DNA of 64,000 bases from Paraburkholderia humisilvae (GTDB lineage: Bacteria > Pseudomonadota > Gammaproteobacteria > Burkholderiales > Burkholderiaceae). The notes beneath the pieces are model-generated. The model was not told where the DNA came from. It saw only the letters and a list, made by a program, of their open reading frames with translations, and made no database searches. Below are positions 1 to 7,089 of the stretch, in pieces (position 1 is the first letter of the stretch; every line of letters starts with the position of its first letter). The translations under genes and the position numbers were made by a program. Where the stretch lies: assembly GCF_902859855.1 (NCBI RefSeq), contig NZ_CADIKH010000018.1, positions 62,001-126,000 on the forward strand. Reading direction: 5' to 3'.

Positions 1-1
1 C

Positions 2-748
2 GTGCATAAGCATTTCGGCAGTCTGAAGGTGCTCGACGGTATCAGTTTCGATGCCCACGCGGGCGAATTGTTGAGTCTGATCGGCCCGAATGGCGCGGGT
101 AAGAGCACGCTGATGCGCTGTATCGCGGATGGCGCGCAGCGCTCCGGCGGAACGGTCGAAATCGGTGGCGCGGATATCCGGCATCTCGCTCCGTACGACT
201 GTGTCGCGCTCGGTGTCGGGCGCAAGTTCCAGACCGCGACCGTGTTCGATTCGCTGAGCGTCGCCGACGCATTGCGCATCGCGCGCTACCGCGTCGCGCC
301 GCCGTCGAAATGGAAACGCGCGACGACGCTCGAGTTGCCGCAACCGGCGCTCGACGTGCTGCGGCTAACCGGTCTCGATCGCATGCCCGAGCAGCCATGC
401 CGGTATTTGTCGCATGGCCAGAAGCAGGCGCTCGAACTGGCGATGGTGCTCGCGCTCGAGCCGCGCACGGTGCTGCTCGACGAACCGACCGCGGGTCTCA
501 CGAAACAGGAGCGCACGCAGATTGGTTCGATCTTCGTGTCGCTCGCCACACGCTATCGGATGTGTCTGTTGCTGGTCGAGCACGACCTCGATTTCGTGCG
601 GCAGATCAGCTCGCGCATCGTCGTGCTGCATCAAGGGCGCATCGTGATGGATGGCGGCGTCGACGACGTCGTGAACTCCGATCTGGTGCGCGCGGTGTAT
701 GCGGGTGTATCGCATACGGGGGCGGTCAATTCGGAGGGCGGCGCATGA
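2..748 (+). CDS. ABC transporter ATP-binding protein, UrtD-like (5' partial)
   Basis: Cytoplasmic ATPase of an ABC importer of the urea/branched-chain amino acid type. The reading frame is open to the window edge and the first visible residues already lie in the first beta-strand of the fold, so the true start is upstream. Walker A GPNGAGKST is at visible residues 28-36. The signature loop reads LSHGQKQ, a variant typical of UrtD-type ATPases, and is followed by Walker B LLDEPTAGL and the switch histidine in LLVEHDLDF. The stop overlaps the start of the next ATPase gene (ATGA), so the two are translationally coupled. With the downstream amidase and nitrilase genes it probably energises uptake of an amide or ureide. 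The substrate cannot be read from the ATPase itself. Confidence 0.9.
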   Translation: MHKHFGSLKVLDGISFDAHAGELLSLIGPNGAGKSTLMRCIADGAQRSGGTVEIGGADIRHLAPYDCVALGVGRKFQTATVFDSLSVADALRIARYRVAPPSKWKRATTLELPQPALDVLRLTGLDRMPEQPCRYLSHGQKQALELAMVLALEPRTVLLDEPTAGLTKQERTQIGSIFVSLATRYRMCLLLVEHDLDFVRQISSRIVVLHQGRIVMDGGVDDVVNSDLVRAVYAGVSHTGAVNSEGGA

Positions 749-1479
749 GCGCATCGACATCGGCATTGGCATTGGCATCGGCCGTGGTTCATCTCGGCGC
801 GCTGCGAAGCGGCTATGGCGAAGCCATGGTGTTAAAGGGCGTCGATCTGACGCTCGCGCGCGGCGAGGTGGTCGCGATCATGGGCAAGAACGGGATGGGT
901 AAATCGACGCTGCTCAAAACGCTGATGGGCTTTATCCGCCCAAAGAGCGGCGAGATCGCGTTATTCGGCGAGCGCATCGCAGGATTGCCGCCGAATCGGA
1001 TCGCGCGGCGCGACGTGGCCTACATCCCGCAGGAGCAGGCGTTGTTTCAGGACCTGTCGGTCGAAGAGAACCTGAAGCTCGCGCTGACGCGCGATCGCGA
1101 TTTCAAGCCGCTTTTCGCGCGCATCGAGGATCTGTTCCCCTTTCTGAAGGAGCGTTTGCGGCAGAAGGCGGGCACCCTGTCGGGTGGCGAACAGAAGATG
1201 CTGCTTGTGGCGCGCGCGCTGATTCGCCAGCCGAAGCTGATCCTGATCGATGAAATCACCGAGGGCATGCAGCCTTCGGTGATCGACCGTTTGATCGGCA
1301 TTCTGACGCGCGAGCGAGACCGTTCCGGCACGTCGATGCTGCTCGTCGAACAACATCTGCATTTCGCGTTTGCGGTCGCGAACCGCTATGCGGTGCTCGA
1401 ACTCGGCGAAATTCCAGCGGCGGGTTCGACGGCGGACGCAGCGGCGCACGCCACGGTTGCACGCTATCTGTCGCTCTAG
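745..1479 (+). CDS. ABC transporter ATP-binding protein, UrtE/LivF-like
   Basis: Second ATPase of the same importer, 244 residues. The ATG at 745 overlaps the preceding stop by four bases; in-frame codons upstream belong to another frame of the first ATPase. Walker A GKNGMGKST is at residues 47-55. The signature region LSGGEQ is followed by Walker B ending LIDEITEGM, the LivF/UrtE form that carries EITEG where most ATPases have EPTSG. A glutamine-loop (YIPQEQALF) and H-loop (LLVEQHLHF) are present. Such ATPases act as a heterodimer with a LivG/UrtD partner beneath two membrane permeases, whose genes should lie upstream of the window. Only 23 bases separate it from the DUF1028 gene. Confidence 0.9.
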   Translation: MSASTSALALASAVVHLGALRSGYGEAMVLKGVDLTLARGEVVAIMGKNGMGKSTLLKTLMGFIRPKSGEIALFGERIAGLPPNRIARRDVAYIPQEQALFQDLSVEENLKLALTRDRDFKPLFARIEDLFPFLKERLRQKAGTLSGGEQKMLLVARALIRQPKLILIDEITEGMQPSVIDRLIGILTRERDRSGTSMLLVEQHLHFAFAVANRYAVLELGEIPAAGSTADAAAHATVARYLSL

Positions 1480-1502
1480 CGGCGTTAAGGAGGTGGCCTG
1501 TC

Positions 1503-2456
1503 ATGACATTCTCGATTGTCGCGCGCTGCGAACAGAGCGGCGCGCTCGGTGTGGCCGTGAGCACCGCGGTGCCGGCGGTAGGGGCGATGTGCGTGTATGT
1601 GCGTGCCGGTGTCGGCGCGGTGTCGACGCAATCGTGGGTCAATCCGTACCTGGCGCTCACCGCGCTCGATTTGCTCGAGGAGGGCGCCGATGCGGAGAGT
1701 GCGCTTGCGCGGGCACTCGGCGGCGATCCGGCCGCGGATTTGCGGCAGATCGGCGTGATCGGCCGTCGCGGACATGGCGCGGCGTGGACGGGGGCGCAAT
1801 GCACCGGGTGGGCCGGGCAGCGCACCGGCGCCTGGTACGCGATTCAAGGCAATATGCTGATCGGGGCCGCGACGCTCGATGCGATGCAGGCGGCGTTTGA
1901 AGCGACCCGGCCGCTCGCGCTGGAGGAGCGCTTGATGCAGGCGCTCGAAGCCGGGCAGGCGGCCGGCGGTGATATGCGCGGGCGGCAGTCGGCATCGCTG
2001 AAGGTCGCACGCGACGAAGTGTATGCGTGGGTCGACCTGCGCGTCGATGAGCATGAAGACCCGGTCGCCGAGTTGCGGCGCGTGTTCGATGTCGCGCGAC
2101 AACAGGTGACGCCGTTCGTCGAAGGCATGCCGACCCGCGATGATCCGGGCCGCGCGCTGTCGCCCGATGTCACACGCATGCTGCTGATGCCACCGCGCTC
2201 GCGTGCGGGCGCGACGGTGCGTCTGCGCGACACGGCAAGCGACTGCGTCGACGAACTGTCGCGCTGGACCGGCATCGAGTTCGCGCCCGACCGCGTCGCG
2301 CACAACCTGTCGATCTATCGCTCGATACTCACGGAGATCGACAAGCTTCGCACGCTCGATCTGTCGGACCGGCATCCTGCGATCGTATTCGACGTGACGC
2401 GTCTCTATCGAACCGGCCATGCATCTGATATGCGGGACCCGGCGGAGCGCGCATGA
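1503..2456 (+). CDS. DUF1028 protein with GatC/AtzG-like C-terminal tail
   Basis: 317 residues, longer than a plain DUF1028 protein of about 220-230. Residues 1-215 show the DUF1028 pattern: an N-terminal TFSIVA strand, a conserved GALGVAVST segment and the GxWYAIQGNML loop. The family is assigned to the Ntn-hydrolase-like fold on published annotation; activity is unproven. After a linker, residues of about 245-317 form a helical tail (DELSRWTGIEFAPDRVAHNLSI followed by an ILTEIDKLRTLDL helix). I compare this, by pattern only, with the small AtzG/GatC-type subunits that stabilise amidases. The next gene is an amidase and its ATG overlaps this stop (ATGA), which fits that reading. A ribosome-binding site AAGGAGG precedes the ATG. 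Confidence 0.8.
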   Translation: MTFSIVARCEQSGALGVAVSTAVPAVGAMCVYVRAGVGAVSTQSWVNPYLALTALDLLEEGADAESALARALGGDPAADLRQIGVIGRRGHGAAWTGAQCTGWAGQRTGAWYAIQGNMLIGAATLDAMQAAFEATRPLALEERLMQALEAGQAAGGDMRGRQSASLKVARDEVYAWVDLRVDEHEDPVAELRRVFDVARQQVTPFVEGMPTRDDPGRALSPDVTRMLLMPPRSRAGATVRLRDTASDCVDELSRWTGIEFAPDRVAHNLSIYRSILTEIDKLRTLDLSDRHPAIVFDVTRLYRTGHASDMRDPAERA

Positions 2457-3856
2457 GCGACATCGACGATCTTACTTCGCTCGCGGCACGCATCGCTGCC
2501 GCAGACCTTTCGCCGGCCGACGTGATGGATGCGGTGCTCGCTCGCATTGGCGCGTTCGACGCCGACGTGTTGGCCTATGAATGCATGAATCCGCACGCAC
2601 GCACACAAGCCGAACGCTGTGCGCAGGAAGTCGCGTGTGGCGTACGGCGCGGACCGCTGCACGGGGTGCCGATTGCGATCAAGGACAACTACCTGACGGC
2701 CGACATGCCGACCACCGCTGGCAGCCGCGCGCCGGGCTACGCGTTCGCGCGCGAGGATTCGGCCGCCGTCGCGCGCTTGCGTGACGCGGGTGCGGTGCTG
2801 ATCGGCAAGACCCGCACGCACGAGTTCGCGTGGGGCACCGAGACGCCGCCGACGCGCAACCCATGGGACCTGTCGCGCATTCCCGGCGGTTCGAGCGGCG
2901 GCTCGGGCGCGGCGCTTGCCGCAGGTCTCGCGTACGGCGCGCTCGGCTCGGATACCGGCGGATCGATCCGTATTCCGGCGAGCCTGTGCGGCGTGGTCGG
3001 TCTCAAGCCGACCTTCGGGCGCGTGAGCCGCACCGGCATCGTGCCGCACAGCTGGTCGCTCGATCATGCGGGGCCGCTCGCGCTGTCGGTGCGCGATGCG
3101 GCGTTGCTGTTGAACGTGCTAGCCGGCTTTGACGCGCGCGACCCGGGCAGTGCCGACGTGCCCGTGCCCGACTTCACCGCGCGCTTGAACGCGGGTATCG
3201 CCGGCCTGCGAGTCGGCGTCTGCCGCAATCACTTTTTCGGCGCCAACGAAGTCGACGTCGAAGCGCGCGTCGAGGACGCGATCGACGATCTGGCCGCGCT
3301 GGGCGCGCAGATCGTCGATTTCGAAGTGCCGAATCTGCAATACGGACTCGGCGCGATCTATGCGATCGAGCTTGCGTCGTCGAGTGCGTATCACGATCGG
3401 GGTTTGCAACGACACGCGACCGCTGAGATGAACGACGACGTGCGCACGCTCATCGAGATCGGCCGGATGGTCACGGCCGCCGACTATCTGAAGGCCGAGC
3501 AACTGCGCACGCTGCTGATTGACGATTTCGCCGCGGTGCTTGAACGCGTCGATGTGATCGTCACGCCCGCGTCGCCTGTCACCGCATGGCATCGCGGCCA
3601 GCCTTCGGTCGTCACGGGCGGCCTCGAGGAAAGCCCGCTCGCCGCATCGTGGCGGCTCACGTATCCATTTAATCTGACCGGCTTGCCGGCGCTGTCGCTG
3701 CCCTGCGGGTTCGATGCGCGGGAGTTGCCGGTAGGCCTGCAGATCGTCGGCAGGCCATTCGACGAAGTCACCGTCCTGCGCGTCGCGCAGGCTTATGAAG
3801 ATGTGCATCGCTGGCATGCGATGCGTTCGCCGATCGCGAGGAGTGTTGTGCAATGA
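2453..3856 (+). CDS. Amidase (amidase signature family)
   Basis: 467-residue amidase-signature enzyme hydrolysing a C-N amide bond in the cytoplasm. The Ser-cisSer-Lys triad is recognisable: Lys77 in GVPIAIKDNY, cis-Ser147 in PGGSSGGSGAA and nucleophile Ser171 in GSDTGGSIRIPAS, with spacing close to that of GatA. It is closest in style to GatA/AtzE-type amidases, but gatB and gatC are absent nearby, so tRNA amidation is unlikely. The start overlaps the DUF1028 gene and the stop overlaps the nitrilase gene, each by ATGA, giving a tightly coupled catabolic operon. Expected substrates are small amides or ureides brought in by the ABC importer; the exact substrate is unknown. Confidence 0.9.
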   Translation: MSDIDDLTSLAARIAAADLSPADVMDAVLARIGAFDADVLAYECMNPHARTQAERCAQEVACGVRRGPLHGVPIAIKDNYLTADMPTTAGSRAPGYAFAREDSAAVARLRDAGAVLIGKTRTHEFAWGTETPPTRNPWDLSRIPGGSSGGSGAALAAGLAYGALGSDTGGSIRIPASLCGVVGLKPTFGRVSRTGIVPHSWSLDHAGPLALSVRDAALLLNVLAGFDARDPGSADVPVPDFTARLNAGIAGLRVGVCRNHFFGANEVDVEARVEDAIDDLAALGAQIVDFEVPNLQYGLGAIYAIELASSSAYHDRGLQRHATAEMNDDVRTLIEIGRMVTAADYLKAEQLRTLLIDDFAAVLERVDVIVTPASPVTAWHRGQPSVVTGGLEESPLAASWRLTYPFNLTGLPALSLPCGFDARELPVGLQIVGRPFDEVTVLRVAQAYEDVHRWHAMRSPIARSVVQ

Positions 3857-4707
3857 CCGCAGGCAATGAAAGCAGGCTAGGCGTTGCGTGCATCCAGATG
3901 CAGCCCGAAGTGGGGGCGAAGTCGCGTAACGTTGCGCACGCAACCGAACTGATTGAGCAGGCGCACGCGCGCGGTGCGCGTCTGATTGTGCTGCCGGAGT
4001 TGTGCAATACGGGCTATGTGTTCGAGTCGCGCGAAGAGGCATTTGCATTGTCCGAGACGCTCGACGGCGGTGAGACGATCCGCGCGTGGGCGTCGCTTGC
4101 CACGCGGCTCGATGTGACGCTCGTGGCGGGCTACGCGGAGCGCGATGGCGATGTGCTTTACAACTCCGCGGCGATCATCGGTCCGCGCCAAGTGTTGGGC
4201 AATTACCGCAAGCTGCATCTGTGGGGCGACGAGCATCTGTTTTTCGAGCCAGGCAATCTCGGCGTGCCGGTCTTTCATACCCCATTCGGCCGCGTCGCTT
4301 GCGCGATCTGTTACGACATCTGGTTTCCGGAGGTTTTCCGGCTGGCCGCGAACCGCGGCGCCGATATCCTGTGCGTGCCGACCAACTGGGTGCCGATGCC
4401 CGCGCAGCCCGACGGCCTGCCGGTGATGGCGAATCTGCTTGCGATGGCCGGTGCGCATTCGAACGGGCTTTTCGTGGCCGCGGCGGATCGGGTCGGTCAT
4501 GAAAGGGGGCAGCCGTTTCTTGGCTGTAGTGTGATCGTCGACGCGCATGGCTGGCCCGTTGCCGGCCCCGCCAGTGCGACCGATGAAGCCGTTCTGGTCG
4601 CGCAGGTGAATCTTGCCGATGCGCGCCGGCATCGGCAACTAAATGCGTTCAACCATGTGCTTCGCGATCGGCGGCCGGAGGTGTATCGATCCGGTGGGGA
4701 TGGCTAA
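3853..4707 (+). CDS. Carbon-nitrogen hydrolase (nitrilase superfamily)
   Basis: 284-residue nitrilase-superfamily hydrolase. The catalytic triad is visible as Glu49 (IVLPELCNTGY), Lys120 (NYRKLHLWGDE) and Cys153 (CAICYDIWFPE). The pattern, with HLWGDE after the lysine, resembles amidase or carbamoylase branches rather than true nitrilases. It is the last gene of the run and overlaps the amidase by ATGA, so it probably performs a second hydrolysis in the same pathway. No terminator hairpin is obvious after the stop. Confidence 0.88.
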   Translation: MTAGNESRLGVACIQMQPEVGAKSRNVAHATELIEQAHARGARLIVLPELCNTGYVFESREEAFALSETLDGGETIRAWASLATRLDVTLVAGYAERDGDVLYNSAAIIGPRQVLGNYRKLHLWGDEHLFFEPGNLGVPVFHTPFGRVACAICYDIWFPEVFRLAANRGADILCVPTNWVPMPAQPDGLPVMANLLAMAGAHSNGLFVAAADRVGHERGQPFLGCSVIVDAHGWPVAGPASATDEAVLVAQVNLADARRHRQLNAFNHVLRDRRPEVYRSGGDG

Positions 4708-4791
4708 CTCGACTCTGAACATCGGCGCATGCAAACCCCTTGCGATTCGCTACACTTGAGCGATTCGCGAGCATGAGGGGAGACGTCATCC

Positions 4792-5862
4792 ATGGCAGTG
4801 CGCAAAACGGCCGTCAAGGCGGCGCCGGCATCGGCTGCGAAAGTCGTGTCGAAACGGGCTTCGGGAGCGGTGGGCAAGACGGCGGCGAAATCGGTCGCGA
4901 AACCTGCGGTCGCGAAACCTGCGGTCGCGAAACCTGCGGTCGCGAAACCTGCGGCCACAAAACCCGCGGCCACAAAACCCGCGGCTACAAAAGCCGCTTC
5001 CACGAAGCAGCCCGCAACGCCCGACGCAGCACCGTCGAGGCCCGCGAGCGGCGCGCGCGCCAACGACGCGCACATCCGCGTTGGCATCGGCGGCTGGACC
5101 TTCGCGCCGTGGCGCGGGCTGTTCTACCCGGAGGACCTCACGCAGAAGCGCGAGCTTGAATACGCGAGCCGCCAGCTGACGACCATCGAGATCAACGGCA
5201 CCTTCTATGGGTCGCAGAAGCCTGAATCGTTCGCGAAGTGGCACGACGAGACGCCGGACGATTTCGTTTTTTCGCTGAAGGCGCCGCGGTTCGCGACGCA
5301 TCGCCGCGTGCTCGCGGAAGCGGGCGAGTCGATCGAGCGATTCCTCGCAAGCGGGGTGCTCGAACTGAAGGAGAAGCTCGGGCCGATCAACTGGCAGTTC
5401 GCGCCTACCAAGCAGTTCGACGAACCGGACTTCGACGCGTTTCTGTCGCTGCTGCCGAAGCATGCAGGCGGCCGCGCGCTGCGCCATGCGGTAGAAGTAC
5501 GGCATGAAAGCTTCCGCGACGAGGCCTTCGTCGAACTCGCACGCAAGCACGGCGTGGCGATCGTCATTGCCGGAGACTCCAGATATCTGCAGATCGCCGA
5601 TGTGACCGCGCCGTTCGTCTACGCGCGGATCATGGGCACGCTTGATGTATTCGAGCATGGCTATGCCGACGATGCGCTCGACCTCTGGACCGGGCGCATG
5701 CGGGCATGGGCGTCGGGCGACCAGCCCGCGGGACTCGACACGGTGGCAAAGCAGGTGGCCGGCAAGAGCCCGCGCGATGTCTTTCTGTATGTGATCAGCG
5801 GCTACAAGGAGCGCAACCCCGCAGCGGGCATTGCGTTGCTCGAACGATTAAAGAAGCGCTAG
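4792..5862 (+). CDS. DUF72 (YecE-like) protein with repetitive basic N-terminus
   Basis: 356 residues. Residues 1 to about 90 are low complexity, rich in Lys, Ala and Pro, with seven pentapeptide units (VAKPA then ATKPA). This resembles the tails of histone H1-like proteins. From about residue 97 the DUF72 TIM-barrel begins (RVGIGGWTFAPWRGLFYP) and continues through the family motifs SLKAPRFATH and VEVRHESF. DUF72 proteins have no established activity. The basic tail may bind nucleic acid or polyanions, which is inference. It is a stand-alone gene, convergent with the unknown minus-strand gene ending at 6241. A second DUF72 gene without the tail is at 38365. Confidence 0.9.
   Translation: MAVRKTAVKAAPASAAKVVSKRASGAVGKTAAKSVAKPAVAKPAVAKPAVAKPAATKPAATKPAATKAASTKQPATPDAAPSRPASGARANDAHIRVGIGGWTFAPWRGLFYPEDLTQKRELEYASRQLTTIEINGTFYGSQKPESFAKWHDETPDDFVFSLKAPRFATHRRVLAEAGESIERFLASGVLELKEKLGPINWQFAPTKQFDEPDFDAFLSLLPKHAGGRALRHAVEVRHESFRDEAFVELARKHGVAIVIAGDSRYLQIADVTAPFVYARIMGTLDVFEHGYADDALDLWTGRMRAWASGDQPAGLDTVAKQVAGKSPRDVFLYVISGYKERNPAAGIALLERLKKR
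4894..4998 (+). repeat. Seven in-frame 15-bp tandem repeats
   Basis: Units of 15 bp lie in phase with the DUF72 coding frame. Four near-identical copies encode Val-Ala-Lys-Pro-Ala, two encode Ala-Thr-Lys-Pro-Ala and the last is a degenerate Ala-Thr-Lys-Ala-Ala. Identical adjacent copies suggest recent slippage expansion, so copy number may vary between strains. Confidence 0.95.
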
Positions 5863-6240
5863 ATCGCGGCTGGCCCGCATCGTCTCGCGGGAAGCAGAGC
5901 GGCGGCTATCGGTCGTTTATGCGTTGTGCATGATATGCACTCCGAGACGATCGTGGGCGTTCATGGTTGAATCGTCGGCTCGCATTCGTCGACTGTGAAA
6001 ATGGACCTTCTCAGCTTCCGGTCATGCACGGGTCGGTTCGCTTGTGTACCCCGAATAACGGGCGGCGCAGTTCAACGGCACCCATTCGCCCGCCCGATAT
6101 TCATTTATTGCTCGGTTCACGCATCGGAGCCCGCTCCGTTGACCGCGCACACACCTGCGCCTGCGCGCCCACCGCGAAGGCAACGAATGCGTTGTGGCAC
6201 GAACGAGGCACGCACGCGCTCGCAATCGGGGGTTTCAACG
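5863..6240. other. Intergenic stretch without a gene
   Basis: 378 bp between the convergent ends of the DUF72 gene and the 255-residue unknown gene. Short open frames here show no family signal and no convincing start. A perfect 6-3-6 inverted repeat (GTGCAT, GAT, ATGCAC) lies at 5926-5940, but no T-run follows. This is the left edge of the accessory module. I found no integrase, tRNA or obvious direct repeat with the right edge at 12495-12653. Confidence 0.6.
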
Positions 6241-7008
6241 TCATTGCATGCCGCTGGGGTCCACGCCTGTCCACACATCGTCGGGAGAGAGGGGGGCAAA
6301 CTCGTGGGTTTCTTTCGGTCCAAGGTCCGGCCGGTCCCTGAACCTGAATTCTGGATCGAACCACGATCGCTTAAGCCCGTTAGCGCGATAAAGCGGCGTC
6401 AGCGATGCGCTCGCAACGGTCTTGAAAGCGAGGCCACTTGTGTATTTGGCTTCCAGCTTCAAACCTAGATCGGTTAGACGCGTGGCGCCTATCTGGACGG
6501 AACCGTTGGCTTTGAGGTCAGCCTGAGCCGATGCGCCTGCGGACACGATGATCGTGGCCGAATCCGCCTTGACCAATTCCGTCACAACGATCCAGTCCCG
6601 TTGCCACTCGCCCGCCAGGTAAAGCTTCTTGATCTGATTGCCGAGTTGCGTCAGATCAGCGATTCGCGTGACGTCGCAGCCCGCGGCTTCAAACACGATC
6701 GCATTCGCGCGAGCGAATTTCACGACCACGCCGGCTTCCGCCTCGGTCAGCATGCTTCCTGGAAGCGTCTGCCCGGCTATTTTGGTGCTGATCGTTACGC
6801 CGCTGGCAGACGAATACTCGATGACGCCTTCCGGCGTCGACCGCCTTGGCGTAAAGGTCAAGCGGTGTTCGCTAACGTGTCCCACGGGCCGGGCCGTCTC
6901 ACCTTCGACGGTCAGGATATCGCCAAGCCGTAGCTGCATGCTGGGAAGCCACGTGCCGAAATATCCCAGAGCCCGATGCAGTTCTTTGCAATACGCTTTA
7001 TGTAGCAT
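6241..7008 (-). CDS. Unknown protein divergent from CHAT protease gene
   Basis: 255 residues starting MLHKAYCKEL. The frame stays open far upstream, but that part is the antisense of the CHAT gene; the ATG at 7008 places the gene neatly divergent from it with an 81-bp gap. There is no signal peptide and no clear membrane helix. Residues of about 15-45 carry a GTWLPSMQLRLGDI stretch followed by a hydrophobic/polar alternation through the middle, which suggests a beta-rich protein. The last 35 residues are polar and proline-rich (WFDPEFRFRD onward), a plausible flexible tail. Cys7 is near the N-terminus. I do not recognise the family. Position suggests a partner, substrate or effector of the protease. 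Confidence 0.75.
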   Translation of the reverse strand: MLHKAYCKELHRALGYFGTWLPSMQLRLGDILTVEGETARPVGHVSEHRLTFTPRRSTPEGVIEYSSASGVTISTKIAGQTLPGSMLTEAEAGVVVKFARANAIVFEAAGCDVTRIADLTQLGNQIKKLYLAGEWQRDWIVVTELVKADSATIIVSAGASAQADLKANGSVQIGATRLTDLGLKLEAKYTSGLAFKTVASASLTPLYRANGLKRSWFDPEFRFRDRPDLGPKETHEFAPLSPDDVWTGVDPSGMQ

Positions 7009-7089
7009 GAGTGCAGTTCCCCGAAAGGGCCACGGTTTGCCGGTCTCTCTACTATAGTATCCGGTAGGGGAAACGAGGGGCACACGGTC
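7009..7089. promoter_or_regulatory. Divergent control region of the CHAT module
   Basis: 81 bp separate the two divergent starts, so promoters for both directions must lie here or extend into the coding ends. A perfect 10-bp palindrome TACTATAGTA is at 7050-7059 and contains TATAGT, a near-consensus minus-10, on both strands. No matching minus-35 at ideal spacing was seen. GAGGGG before the CHAT start serves as ribosome-binding site. Confidence 0.4.

Noticed and set aside
4894..4998. CRISPR-like array
   Set aside because: Direct 15-bp units have no spacers and are in-frame coding repeats.
6241..7008. Calling the unknown protein a bacterial gasdermin
   Set aside because: Genomic logic fits, but I see no gasdermin sequence signature; only a structural comparison could support it.
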